From positions 496,001 to 560,000 of the forward strand of contig CAVTXA010000007.1 of the NCBI GenBank assembly GCA_963738545.1: DNA of 64,000 nucleotides, given 5' to 3'. The notes below the pieces were generated by a model that saw nothing but the letters and a program-made list of their open reading frames with translations, did not search any database and had not been told where the DNA came from. Position 1 is the first letter of the stretch. Each line of letters begins with the position of its first letter. Below are positions 9,573 through 18,626 of the stretch, piece after piece. The DNA is from Bog-756 sp963738545 (GTDB lineage: Bacteria; Actinomycetota; Acidimicrobiia; Acidimicrobiales; RAAP-2). A program made the position numbers and the translations under genes.

Positions 9573-9802
9573 GCCGTCCCCTGGCCCACGGAGACAACGA
9601 TTGACCTCCACACAGCACGGTTGACCGTTCTCCAGATTGCTGCTCGGTGTTCCGGTCGGCTGCATCTGAACGACGTGTGGATTCGCTTGTCGACTCCGCA
9701 ACGCGTGATTCGTGACCGGGGCACCAGAGCCATCTGCCGCTGCTCGCCCGCCGGAACCCGACGCCATCACCACCCGAGCCGACGTCGACGCATCGGAGCC
9801 GC

Positions 9803-10423
9803 TCACTGCCCGTCAGCCGATGCCGACGAGCCTCCTTCCGACGCGTTGATCCGGTTCATGGCCGCGGCCACACCTTCGGTGACAATGGCCTCGACGGCAT
9901 CAGCGGCCTCCTCGATGGCCACATCCAGGATGGCCCGCTCCGCCGCTCCCGGGCGCTTCAGCACAAAGTCGGCACCGGGCTGGCGGCCGGGGGGCTTACC
10001 GATCCCCACCCTCACCCGGAGATAGCCGTTGGTGTGGAGATGGCTCTCGATGGACTTGAGGCCATTGTTGCCGGCGTTGCCCCCACCGACCTTGATCTTC
10101 ACCCGGCCCGACGGCAGGTCCAGTTCGTCGTGGACCACGACGAGTCGTTCGACCAGGGCTCCAGGCACCCCTTCGGCGTCAGCTGCGTCGATGCCGGACC
10201 TCCGCACCAACGGTGCCACGGCCTGACCGGACTCGTTCATGAACGTTGTGGGCACGGCCAACAGGACGCGACGGCCCCCGATCCGGACCTCGCACACCTC
10301 GGCGTGGAGGCCCTTTTCCGGCCGCAGCCGGCCTTGGTGCCGTTCGGCCAATGCCGCCACGGCCTCGGCGCCGGCGTTGTGCCGGGTGTTGACGTACTCG
10401 ATGCCCGGGTTGCCCAGGCCCAC
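9803..10423 (-). CDS. pth: Peptidyl-tRNA hydrolase (start unclear)
   Basis: Frees peptides from dropped-off peptidyl-tRNA. The catalytic Asn is in GLGNPGIEYVNTRHNAG, and the His of that segment, the FMNESG loop and the GGGNAGNNGLKS loop are all present. The C-terminal tail is low-complexity. The frame continues upstream of the GTG at 10423 as ...RRGTPADLLVVGLGNPG, which includes the first beta strand, but no ATG, GTG or TTG occurs before a stop at about 10490. Starting at 10423 would cut that strand. Either an unusual CTG start or a base error upstream is likely. Gene order rplY-pth is conserved in actinobacteria. Confidence 0.9.
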   Translation of the reverse strand: MGLGNPGIEYVNTRHNAGAEAVAALAERHQGRLRPEKGLHAEVCEVRIGGRRVLLAVPTTFMNESGQAVAPLVRRSGIDAADAEGVPGALVERLVVVHDELDLPSGRVKIKVGGGNAGNNGLKSIESHLHTNGYLRVRVGIGKPPGRQPGADFVLKRPGAAERAILDVAIEEAADAVEAIVTEGVAAAMNRINASEGGSSASADGQ

Positions 10424-10489
10424 GACCAGCAGATCGGCCGGGGTGCCCCGCCGCGGTTCGGACGGCGCTCCCCTTCTGCGGAGCAGGGC

Positions 10490-11167
10490 CTAGCCCTCGG
10501 AAGAGTCGGAGTCGGAGCCCGAACCGGCGTCGGCAGCCTCGCCGGCATCGCCCGCCGCCTCGCCGGCGGCCTCGGCTGCCGCTTCGGCTTCGGCGTCGTC
10601 GCTCGTCTGGACCCTCGGTGGCTGCCCGGCCACCACCGTGGCCTCGATGTCGGTCTCGAGCTCCACACCCCTCGGGATGGTGATGTCCGACACGTGCAGG
10701 GAGGCGCCGATGGTCAGTTCCGAGATGTCGAGGTCGACCGAGGGTGGGATGTCGGCCGGCTTGGCCTTGATCTGGAGGGTGAACAGCTGCTGGTCGACGA
10801 TGCCGTCGCCGTGCTGGACCTCGATGGCCTCGCCGATCAGGTTGATCGGGATCTCTGCGGAGATCACCTCGTCGCGGCGGACGATCTGGAAGTCCACATG
10901 GGTGACCACGTTCTTGAACGGGTGGTGTTGGATGTCGCGGGCCAGGGTGAGGAAGTTGTCCCCGCCGACCTCGAGGGAGAGCAGCGTGTTGAGCCCGGCC
11001 TCGCCGGACAGCGCCACCTGGAACTCGCGGGCCACGACGGACACCGGGATGGGATCGGACCCGTGGCCGTAGACCACGCCGGGGATTTTGCCCTCGGACC
11101 GCAGGCGGCGCGTCGAGCTCGATCCGGTGGTGCGTCCGGCTTCGGCGGTGAGCGTGACTTCGGGCAT
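10490..11167 (-). CDS. rplY: 50S ribosomal protein L25, long Ctc form
   Basis: 225 residues with start ATG 11167 and a GAGGAG ribosome site ten bases upstream. The N-terminal L25 domain (RRLRSEGKIPGVVYGHGSDP) binds 5S rRNA. The TL5/Ctc C-terminal beta domain runs from about residue 95 to 185. The tail is Ala/Glu/Ser-rich and ends GSDSDSSEG, an acidic extension common in actinobacterial L25. It is immediately upstream of pth on the same strand and probably co-transcribed with it. Confidence 0.95.
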   Translation of the reverse strand: MPEVTLTAEAGRTTGSSSTRRLRSEGKIPGVVYGHGSDPIPVSVVAREFQVALSGEAGLNTLLSLEVGGDNFLTLARDIQHHPFKNVVTHVDFQIVRRDEVISAEIPINLIGEAIEVQHGDGIVDQQLFTLQIKAKPADIPPSVDLDISELTIGASLHVSDITIPRGVELETDIEATVVAGQPPRVQTSDDAEAEAAAEAAGEAAGDAGEAADAGSGSDSDSSEG

Positions 11168-11721
11168 GCGGAAACTCCTCGGAAGATGCGAATAACAGGC
11201 GCAGCGCCGGACGGATCGGGACGGAACGATCGTGCGTGCCGATGACCACGACCCGGGCCGCTGCTGACGGCCCACCATCCTAGACGAGGCCACACGCGAG
11301 CGGCTACAGGGCCCCCGTCGGGGTCGATATGACCCCCAGTGGGGTCGACTGCCTAGCTCCCCGGGTGGTCTAGCGCCGAAGCTCCAGGCCCTGCGGCCAC
11401 CGAATGCTGAGCTGCCACAGAGGGCTGAGCAGCCGCAGAACGTCCCACCCCGCCGAGCACAGAGTGTCGATCCCGGAACCGGTCGGCGGATGCCGGCTCC
11501 GGGATCGACACTCCTGCTCTTCCCCGAAACGGCCCCGGTAAACCCGGGGCTCCGGTCCGGCTGGGTCGGTGGCCACGAGAACGGTGCCTCCGGCGCACGT
11601 TCCCTGCCCTTGTCGTGGCTCGCTGCCTGCTCCGAGGTGCCTACTCCGACCCCGCCGGTAAGGCTCTCATCGCCGGGCGGGGGCCGTAGGCCCTGGGCCC
11701 TGGGCCGTGGCCGGACCACGA
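11168..11721. other. 554-base gene-less stretch between rplY and the HAD gene
   Basis: No coding sequence is supported here. It carries the upstream region of rplY (minus strand), several copies of GGGGTCGA-like words around 11310-11350, and one strong hairpin described separately. Short open frames on both strands show no family signature and are read as chance frames in G+C-rich DNA. Confidence 0.5.
11463..11512. terminator. Long perfect stem-loop downstream of the HAD gene
   Basis: Fifteen-base arms (11463-11477 and 11498-11512) pair perfectly, AGTGTCGATCCCGGA with its complement. Inside them CCGG pairs with CCGG across one mismatch. No T tract follows on either strand. It lies 210 bases beyond the stop of the minus-strand HAD gene, so it may end that transcript, mark a processed 3' end, or be a mobile repeat; the sequence cannot separate these. 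Confidence 0.45.
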
Positions 11722-12366
11722 TCAGCCCGGCGACGCGCCCCCATCACCGAGGTCCAGCCCCGTCGCCTCCGACAGTTGGCGTAGCGCCTCGTCAGGATCG
11801 GTGACCTTGATGGTGTGCATGCCCATGGCCCGGGCCGGCTTCAGGTTGATGCCGAGATCGTCGAGGTAGACCACCTCGTCGGGCGCCACGCCCACCAACT
11901 CGCACGCCATCTCGTAGAAGCGGGGCTCGGGTTTGCGGATGCCGACCACCCTCGACTCGACCACCACATCGAAGAGATCGAAGACGGCCAGCACCTCGGG
12001 CGGAGTAGCCACGTCCTCCATGGCGAAGTTGTTGGTCACACACGCCGTGGCGAACCGTTCGGTGCACCGGCGGACGGCGTCCACCATGGCGGGGCGGATA
12101 TCGCCACTGAGCATGTCCAACACGGCCCGGCCGTCCACCTGGTGGCCCAGAGCGAGCGCCTCGTCCTCGAAGGCGGAGGCGAACCCGGCCACGTCCAGCT
12201 GGCCGCGCTCGAGGTGGGACCAGGCGTTGGTATCGGGGTCGGTCGAGTTGACCAGGCGGATGAAGCCCTCGGGCAGTCCGCCCTCACGCTCGTAGCGGGC
12301 GAAGGCGTCGAAGGGGCTGGACGTGATCACGCCGCCGAAGTCGAACATCACCGAGCGGATCACCAC
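11722..12366 (-). CDS. HAD-superfamily hydrolase, epoxide-hydrolase-N-terminal-like phosphatase
   Basis: 214 residues. HAD motif I is MFDFGGVITS, with the second Asp of the usual DxD replaced by Gly, as in the acyl-dehalogenase/epoxide hydrolase phosphatase group. Motif II is VTNNF, motif III is in GIRKPEPRFYEMA, and motif IV is VVYLDDLGINLKPA. A helical cap lies between motifs I and II. It starts at tandem GTG codons at 12366 and 12363. Substrate unknown; enzymes of this kind act on small phosphate esters. It is followed on the same strand by the 11463 hairpin. Confidence 0.85.
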   Translation of the reverse strand: MVIRSVMFDFGGVITSSPFDAFARYEREGGLPEGFIRLVNSTDPDTNAWSHLERGQLDVAGFASAFEDEALALGHQVDGRAVLDMLSGDIRPAMVDAVRRCTERFATACVTNNFAMEDVATPPEVLAVFDLFDVVVESRVVGIRKPEPRFYEMACELVGVAPDEVVYLDDLGINLKPARAMGMHTIKVTDPDEALRQLSEATGLDLGDGGASPG

Positions 12367-12463
12367 AGCACCCGTGCTCCCCGTCGCCCACGCCGCCGTC
12401 GGTCCGATCGGTGCGATCGGTCCGACCAGTGCGACCGGTGTCCACGCCCCTGCCGATGGGCGG

Positions 12464-13435
12464 TCAGGCCAGGTTCTCCCCGCCGAAGATCTCCGAGACC
12501 GACGTGTCCTCGAACACGGCGTCGATGGCGTCCGAGATCAGCTTGGCCACCGACAGCACCTCGAGCTTGTCGAAGCGCCGGTCCTGGGGGACCGGGAGGG
12601 TGTCGGTCACCACCACCTTGGTGAGGGACGAGTTCTTCAGCCGGTCCACGGCCGGGTCCGAGAGCACGGCGTGGGTGGCCATGCACCACACTTCGGCCGC
12701 ACCCCGCTCGACCAGCAGGTCGGCGGCGGCCACGATGGTGCCCGCGGTGTCGATCATGTCGTCGATGAGCACGCACTGGCGGCCCTCGACGTCTCCCACC
12801 ACGTGGAGGGCCTCCACCTGGTTGGCCACGCCCCGGAGGCGTCGCTTGTGCACCACGGCCAGATCGGCCGTCAGGTGCTGGCTGAACCGCTCGGCCACCT
12901 TCACCCGACCGGCGTCGGGCGCCACCACCACCAGGTCGTCGTTGCGCTGGGTGCGCAGGTAGTCGACTAGCACCGGGGCCGCCGTCAGATGGTCGAAGGG
13001 GACGTTGAAGAAGCCCTGGATCTGACCGGAGTGGAGGTCGACGCTGACCACCCGGTCGGCGCCGGCCACCGAGAGCATGTCGGCCACCAGCTTGGCCGTG
13101 ATGGGCTCGCGCCCGGAGGCCTTGCGGTCCTGGCGGGAGTAGCCGTAGTAGGGGCATACCGCCGTGATCCGCTTGGCCGAGGCCCGCTTGGCCGCGTCGA
13201 TCATGATGAGGTGCTCCATCAGTGAGTCGTTGACCGGGCCGCAGTGGGTCTGGATGATGAAGACGTCGCTGCCCCGGATGGAGGTGTCGAAGCGGCAGTG
13301 GATCTCCCCGTTGGCGAACTCGCGGAGGTTGGCCTCGCCCAGCGTCACCCCCAGCTGCGCGGCGACGTCCCGGGCCAGCTCTGGATGGGAGCGGCCCGAC
13401 ACCAGTTCGAGGCGGCGGCGGGGGGTGAATTCCAT
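12464..13435 (-). CDS. prs: Ribose-phosphate pyrophosphokinase (PRPP synthase)
   Basis: 323 residues, full length. It makes PRPP from ribose 5-phosphate and ATP for nucleotide, His and Trp synthesis. Visible motifs are NGEIHCRF, the flexible-loop region YGYSRQDRKASGREPITAK, the metal site VDLHSGQIQGFF, VVAPDAGRVKVAERF, and the PRPP loop CVLIDDMIDTAGTIVAAA. Start ATG 13435 lies 11 bases after the glmU stop, with GGAGGGG further upstream as a ribosome site. The glmU-prs pair is conserved in actinobacteria and links UDP-GlcNAc and PRPP supply in one transcript. Confidence 0.96.
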   Translation of the reverse strand: MEFTPRRRLELVSGRSHPELARDVAAQLGVTLGEANLREFANGEIHCRFDTSIRGSDVFIIQTHCGPVNDSLMEHLIMIDAAKRASAKRITAVCPYYGYSRQDRKASGREPITAKLVADMLSVAGADRVVSVDLHSGQIQGFFNVPFDHLTAAPVLVDYLRTQRNDDLVVVAPDAGRVKVAERFSQHLTADLAVVHKRRLRGVANQVEALHVVGDVEGRQCVLIDDMIDTAGTIVAAADLLVERGAAEVWCMATHAVLSDPAVDRLKNSSLTKVVVTDTLPVPQDRRFDKLEVLSVAKLISDAIDAVFEDTSVSEIFGGENLA

Positions 13436-13445
13436 ACCCACGACG

Positions 13446-14669
13446 CTACTCCCCTCCGACGGCGGGATCACCCGGCACGCCGGTGCCCGGATCCCCGACG
13501 GGTCCGTTCCGGCCGACCACCGCGCCCGGTGGGCACCTCGGTCCCCTCGTCCAGGACGGCGAAGGGCCCGATGCGGGCCTCGGCGCCGATGGACGGCCCG
13601 GCGGCAGACGCTGGACGCCACCGTGGCCCCCTCGCCGACCACCGTGTCCACCAGGTGGACCTCGGGGCCGATCTCGGCGTGCGTGCCGATCACGCACGAG
13701 CCCTGCAGGATGACCCCGGGCAGCAGGACCACGTCGGGTTCGAGCACCACGTCCACGTCGATGTAGGTCCGCTCCGGGTCCCACATGGTCACGCCCCGCC
13801 GCATCCACCGCTCGTTGATCCGGTCGCGCAGCTCGGCCTCGGCGATGGCCAGCTGGGCCCGGTCGTTGACCCCGGCCACCTCCATGGTGTCGTCGACCAC
13901 CACCGAACCCACCTTGTGGCCGGCCTCGTAGAGGACGCCCGACCACGTCGGTCAGGTAGTACTCGCCCTGGGCGTTGGCCGGGCTCAGCCGCCGCAGGGA
14001 GGGAGCCAGCACGCTCCGGCGGAAGCAGTAGATGGAGGTGTTGACCTCCCGGACCTCGAGCTCCTCGTCGCTGGCGTCCACCTGCTCCACCACCCGGGCC
14101 ACCGAGTTGTCCCGTCCCCGCACCACCCGGCCGTACCCGGTGGGGTCGTTGAGCTCCGTGGTCAACAGGGTGGCGGCGGCATCCGAGGTCCGGTGCTGAT
14201 GCACGAGGGCGGCCAGTGTGGCCGGGCGCAGCAGGGGGGTGTCCCCGGGGAGGACCACCACGTCGCCGTCGTCGCTCCCCTCCTCGTCGGGCAGCCCGGT
14301 GAGGGCCACGGCCATGGCGTCCCCGGTGCCCCGCTGCTCGACCTGCTCCACGAACTCGATGGCCATGCCCGGCGGGGCGTGCTCGACCAGGGTCTTGGTC
14401 ACCCACTCGGCCCGGTGACCGACCACCACCACCACCCGGGTCACCGACAGCTGGGCCAGGGCGTCGAGGACGTGGAGCACCATCGGACGCCCGCACAGCC
14501 GGTGGAGGGGCTTGGGGCGGGCCGAACGCATCCGGGTCCCCTCGCCGGCGGCCAGCACCACCGCCGACAGCTGGCGGCCGGGCACCCGTGACCCCGACGG
14601 TCCGGCGGCGGCGACCGGGCCGTCGTCCCACTCGTCCTCGGGTACCTGGGGGTAGGTGCGGATCACCAC
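13446..14669 (-). CDS. glmU: UDP-GlcNAc pyrophosphorylase GlmU, short form (three frameshifts)
   Basis: The uridylyltransferase domain is complete: LSAVVLAAGEGTRMRSARPK, QRGTGDAMAVAL, VVLPGDTPLL, TGYGRVVR, EVNTSIYCF and NAQGEYYLTDVVG. After a +1 shift at 13938-13940 it continues YEAGHKVGSVVVDD, GVNDRAQLA and the hexapeptide repeats ERTYIDVDVVLEPDVVLLPG. Two more +1 shifts, near 13606 and at 13525-13527, lead to IGAEARIGPFAVLDEGTEVP and a stop about 30 residues later. Family proteins have over 100 further residues holding the acetyltransferase catalytic His (the KAGHLTYLGD region); these are absent in all frames. The start is uncertain: 14669 is the longest, and GTG 14585 (VPGRQLSAVV) is shorter and plausible. 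Confidence 0.85.
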   Translation of the reverse strand: MVIRTYPQVPEDEWDDGPVAAAGPSGSRVPGRQLSAVVLAAGEGTRMRSARPKPLHRLCGRPMVLHVLDALAQLSVTRVVVVVGHRAEWVTKTLVEHAPPGMAIEFVEQVEQRGTGDAMAVALTGLPDEEGSDDGDVVVLPGDTPLLRPATLAALVHQHRTSDAAATLLTTELNDPTGYGRVVRGRDNSVARVVEQVDASDEELEVREVNTSIYCFRRSVLAPSLRRLSPANAQGEYYLTDVVGRPLRGRPQGGFGGGRRHHGGGRGQRPGPAGHRRGRAARPDQRAVDAAGRDHVGPGADLHRRGRGARTRRGPAARGHPAGLVRDRHARRDRPRGPPGGHGGRRGGHGGVQRLPPGRPSAPRPASGPSPSWTRGPRCPPGAVVGRNGPVGDPGTGVPGDPAVGGE

Positions 14670-14886
14670 GGGCCGACCCCGATCCCGATGGCCCCGGAAC
14701 GTCGATCCCTTCCGTCACGCGGTACACAGGTCATGGGCCTATTCTTCCCACGTCGGCACCTCCGATGCGACCTGGCCCCCGGACCAGCGCCGGAACCGCA
14801 CCCCCATCCGTCCCCCACCGGCCCGAGACCAGCACCCCCAAGCGCCCCCACGACCTGAGCACCCGCCCACGACCCGAGCACCGCCC

Positions 14887-16486
14887 ATGCCCGTCCTCTC
14901 CACCACCATCGACCCGAACTCGGACACCTTCCGGGCCAACGCCCGCGCCCTGACCGAAGCCGTCCACCAGGTCGATGAGCAACTCGCCGAGGCGAGGGCC
15001 GGCGGCGGGGAGCGCTACGTCGCCCGCCATCGGGAACGGGACAAGCTGCTGGCCCGGGAGCGCATCGAGCTCCTCCTCGACCGGGACACCGCCTTCCTCG
15101 AGCTGTGCGCCCTGGCCGCCTGGGGCACCGAGTACCACGTCGGCGCGTCCTCCATCGTGGGCATCGGCGTGGTGGCTGGGGTCGAGTGCCTCGTCAGTGC
15201 CCACGACCCCACGGTGCGGGGCGGCGCCATGAACCCGTTCTCCTTCCGCAAGGGGGCCCGGGCCTCGGACATCGCCCTCCAGAACCGACTGCCGGTCATC
15301 AACCTGGTGGAGTCGGGCGGAGCCGACCTCCCGGCCCAGGCCGAGCTGTTCATCCCCGGTGGGCGGGCCTTCCGGGACCTGACCCGCAGCTCGGCAGCGG
15401 CGGTGCCGACGGTGGCGCTCGTCTTCGGCAACTCCACCGCCGGCGGGCGCCTACGTACCGGGCATGAGCGACTACATCGTCATGATCGAGGAGCGCTCCA
15501 AGGTCTTCCTCGGCGGGCCACCCCTGGTCAAGATGGCCACGGGCGAGGAGTCGACCGACGAGGAGCTGGGCGGGGCCTCCATGCACGCCCGGGTCTCGGG
15601 TCTGGCCGACTACCTGGCCACCGACGAGGTCGACGCCATCCGGTTGGGCCGCCAGATCGTGAGCCGCCTGAACCACAAGAAGCGGGGGGCCGGCCCCACT
15701 GCGTCGGCCGACGAGCCCGTCCACGACCCGGCCGAGCTGCTGGGCATCGCCTCGGCCGACCCCAAGGTGCCCTTCGATCCCCGCGAGGTGCTGGCCCGGG
15801 TGGTCGACGGATCGAGATTCGACGAGTTCAAGCCGCTCTACGGGTCGAGCCTGGTCACCGGGTGGGCCTCCATCCACGGCTACCCGGTCGGGGTCCTGGC
15901 CAACCACCGGGGGGTGCTGTTCTCCGAGGAGGCCCACAAGGCCACCCAGTTCATCCAGCTGGCCAACCAGATCGACGTGCCGCTGGTCTTCCTCCAGAAC
16001 ACCACCGGGTACATGGTGGGCAAGGAGTACGAACAGCACGGGATCATCAAGCACGGGGCCATGATGATCAACGCCGTGTCCAACTCGTCGGTGCCCCACC
16101 TGACCCTCAACATCGGTGCGTCCTACGGGGCGGGCAACTACGGGATGTGCGGACGGGCCTACGACCCTCGGTTCCTCTTCTCGTGGCCCAACGCCCGCTC
16201 GGCGGTGATGGGCCCGGCCCAGCTGGCCGGGGTGCTGTCCATCGTGGGCCGGCAGTCGGCCGCCTCCAAGGGGGTGGCCTTCGACGAGGAGGCCGACGCC
16301 ACCATGCGGGCCATGGTGGAGGCCCAGATCGAGGCCGAGTCGCTGCCCCTGTTCCTGTCCGGCCGGCTGTACGACGACGGGATCATCGACCCGAGGGACA
16401 CCCGCACCGTGCTCGGGATGTGCCTCTCGGTCATCGACAACCAACCCATCACCGGCACGCGCGGCTACGGGGTCTTCCGGCCGTGA
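14887..16486 (+). CDS. Acyl-CoA carboxylase carboxyltransferase subunit (MCC/geranyl-CoA type; one frameshift)
   Basis: About 532 residues once one G is removed at 15445-15447, where GNSTAGG must run on into AYVPGMSDYIVMIEERSKVF. It moves CO2 from biotin to an acyl-CoA. Crotonase-fold marks are NLVESGGADLPAQAELFIPG (acyl-CoA side), GPPLVKMATGEESTDEELGG, LQNTTGYMVGKEYEQHGIIK and GASYGAGNYGMCGRAYDPRF. The Gly-rich and GMCGRAY segments match methylcrotonyl-/geranyl-CoA carboxylase beta subunits better than propionyl-CoA ones. It is first in an operon with the biotin subunit, an AtuA-like protein and an acyl-CoA dehydrogenase. Confidence 0.88.
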
Positions 16487-16490
16487 CCCC

Positions 16491-18626
16491 ATGACCGTCC
16501 CCTCCCTCACCATCACCCCCATCCGCACGCTCCTGGTGGCCAACCGGGGTGAGATCGCCCGGCGGATCATGCGCACGGCGAGGGCCATGGGCATCTCGAC
16601 GGTGGCCGTCCACTCCGACGCCGACGCCGACAGCCCCCACGTCCGCGAGGCCGACGTGGCCGTGAGGCTTCCCGGCGACGCACCCGTCGACACCTACCTG
16701 CGCTCGGCCCTGATCCTCGACGCCGCCTCCCGGGCCGGGGCGGACGCCATCCATCCCGGCTACGGGTTCCTCTCCGAGTCGGGGGACTTCGCCCGGGTGG
16801 TCACCGGAGCGGGGTTCCTCTGGGTGGGCCCGCCACCGGCGGCCATCGACGCCATGGGCTCCAAGGTCGGGGCGAAGGAACTCATGCGGGCGGCCGGCGT
16901 GCCCACCCTCCCCTCCCTCACCGTGAGCCACGACGAGGACGGGGAGGTGCTGCCCGACGACGACGAGATCGAAGCCCTCGGCTGGCCCCTGCTGGTCAAG
17001 GCCTCGGCCGGTGGTGGCGGCCGGGGCATGCGCATCGTGGGTGGGCCGGTGAGCCTGCGCCACGCCGTGGAGGGCGCCCGGCGGGAGGCCGAGGCGGCGT
17101 TCGGTGACGGCACCGTGTTCCTCGAGCGCTACATCCGCGATCCCCGCCACATCGAGGTCCAGATCCTGGCCGACGCCTACGGCAAGACCCTGGCGTTGTT
17201 CGAGCGGGAGTGCAGCATCCAGCGCCGGCACCAGAAGATCATCGAAGAGGCGCCGTCCCCGGTGGTCACACCGGCCCTCCGGGCCCGTCTCGAGGAGGCG
17301 GCAGTGGCCGCCGCCGAGGCTGTGGGCTACGTCAACGCCGGGACGGTGGAGTTCGTCCTCGACGACCGGGGCGACCCCTACTTCCTCGAGATGAACACCC
17401 GGCTGCAGGTGGAGCACCCGGTCACCGAGGCGGTGACCGGACTCGACCTGGTGCGGTTGCAGCTGCTGTTGGCCAGCGGGGTACCCATGCCCGCCGAGGT
17501 CGACGACGCCGTGGCCCTCGGGCCGCAGGGACACGCCATCGAGGCCCGCCTCTACGCCGAGGACCCGGCCCAGGACTGGCTGCCCTCGACCGGCACCCTC
17601 CACCGCTTCGAGGTGGGCGTGGGCGTCTCGGCCCAGCTGGACCGGGCCGTGCCCGTGGACAGCACCGCCCAGCTGGACAGCGTGGTGCGGGTGGACAGCG
17701 GGGTGGAGTCGGGCAGTGTGGTCAGCCCCCACTACGACTCCATGCTGGCCAAGGTGATCGTGCACGCCCCGACCCGCCTCGAGGCCAGCTCGGCGCTGGC
17801 CTCCGCCCTGGCCCGGGCCCGCATCCACGGGGTCACCACCAACCGCGACCTGTTGGTGCGGACCCTCCGTCACGCCGCCTTCTTGGACGGTGAGACCGAT
17901 ACCGGGTTCCTCGACCGCCACGGACTCGCGGCGCTGGCCTCCCCCCTGACCACATCGGACGGGGTGCGCAGGCACGCCCTGGCCGCCGCCCTGGCCGCCC
18001 AGGCCCGCCGCCGGGCCGCCGCCACCGTGCAACCGGGCGTGCCGTCGGGGTTCCGGAACAACCCCTCGGCCCCCCAGGAGGTGGTCTACACCCACGGCGA
18101 CCAGGTGATCACCGTGGGCTACCGCTTCGACCGGTTCGGGTCGGGACTGGCCGAGGTGACCGTGGACGGCGAGCCGGTGGACGTGGACGGAGCGGTGGCC
18201 TCGGCGGATGCGGTCGTCCTGACCACGGAGGGCGTGACCCGCCGCTACGTCGTCGAACCGTTCGACGGTGTGTCCTGTGTCGACGGTCCCGATGGCAGCT
18301 CGGCCCTCGTCGAGCTCGACCGGTTCCCGTTGGCCACCGACCAGGTGGCCCCGGGCTCGGCCCTGGCCCCCATGCCCGGGGGCGTGGTCCGGGTCTCGGT
18401 GGCCGAGGGCGATGCCGTGGCCGCCGGTCAGCTGCTGGTGGTCCTGGAGGCCATGAAGATGGAGCACGCCGTCCACGCCGCCACCGCCGGCACGGTGACC
18501 TCGGTGACCGTGGCCGAGGGCGACCAGGTGGAGACGGGACGGGTGCTGGTGGTCATCAGCGCCGACGGTGATGCCGGTGACGCTGATCCGGCCCACCCCG
18601 GGCCCGTGACCCCAGACTCCGCCTGA
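16491..18626 (+). CDS. Biotin carboxylase fused to biotin carrier domain (acyl-CoA carboxylase alpha subunit)
   Basis: 711 residues. Residues 10-125 are the biotin carboxylase N-domain (LLVANRGEIARRIMRTARAM, IHPGYGFLSES). An ATP-grasp with the Gly-rich loop ASAGGGGRGM lies near 170, and NTRLQVEHPVTE near 303-314. The C-terminal biotinyl domain has EAMKMEH with the biotin-accepting Lys at about 656. The ATG lies four bases after the carboxyltransferase stop, and its own TGA overlaps the next ATG. Residues 381-403 hold an unusual imperfect repeat (AQLDRAVPVDS/AQLDSVVRVDS) just before VESGSVVSPHYDSMLAK. With the preceding gene it makes a two-subunit acyl-CoA carboxylase. Confidence 0.93.
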   Translation: MTVPSLTITPIRTLLVANRGEIARRIMRTARAMGISTVAVHSDADADSPHVREADVAVRLPGDAPVDTYLRSALILDAASRAGADAIHPGYGFLSESGDFARVVTGAGFLWVGPPPAAIDAMGSKVGAKELMRAAGVPTLPSLTVSHDEDGEVLPDDDEIEALGWPLLVKASAGGGGRGMRIVGGPVSLRHAVEGARREAEAAFGDGTVFLERYIRDPRHIEVQILADAYGKTLALFERECSIQRRHQKIIEEAPSPVVTPALRARLEEAAVAAAEAVGYVNAGTVEFVLDDRGDPYFLEMNTRLQVEHPVTEAVTGLDLVRLQLLLASGVPMPAEVDDAVALGPQGHAIEARLYAEDPAQDWLPSTGTLHRFEVGVGVSAQLDRAVPVDSTAQLDSVVRVDSGVESGSVVSPHYDSMLAKVIVHAPTRLEASSALASALARARIHGVTTNRDLLVRTLRHAAFLDGETDTGFLDRHGLAALASPLTTSDGVRRHALAAALAAQARRRAAATVQPGVPSGFRNNPSAPQEVVYTHGDQVITVGYRFDRFGSGLAEVTVDGEPVDVDGAVASADAVVLTTEGVTRRYVVEPFDGVSCVDGPDGSSALVELDRFPLATDQVAPGSALAPMPGGVVRVSVAEGDAVAAGQLLVVLEAMKMEHAVHAATAGTVTSVTVAEGDQVETGRVLVVISADGDAGDADPAHPGPVTPDSA

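Noticed and set aside
9573..9802. A possible small gene between the first PIN toxin and pth
   Set aside because: Short frames here have no start signal, ribosome site or recognisable protein pattern.
11353..11598. Short minus-strand frames between rplY and the HAD gene
   Set aside because: They are crossed by the 50-base hairpin, are Arg/Pro/Gly-rich and resemble no protein family.
16449..18596. 715-codon open frame opposite the biotin carboxylase gene
   Set aside because: Composition is typical of an antisense shadow, and the plus-strand gene has every expected motif.
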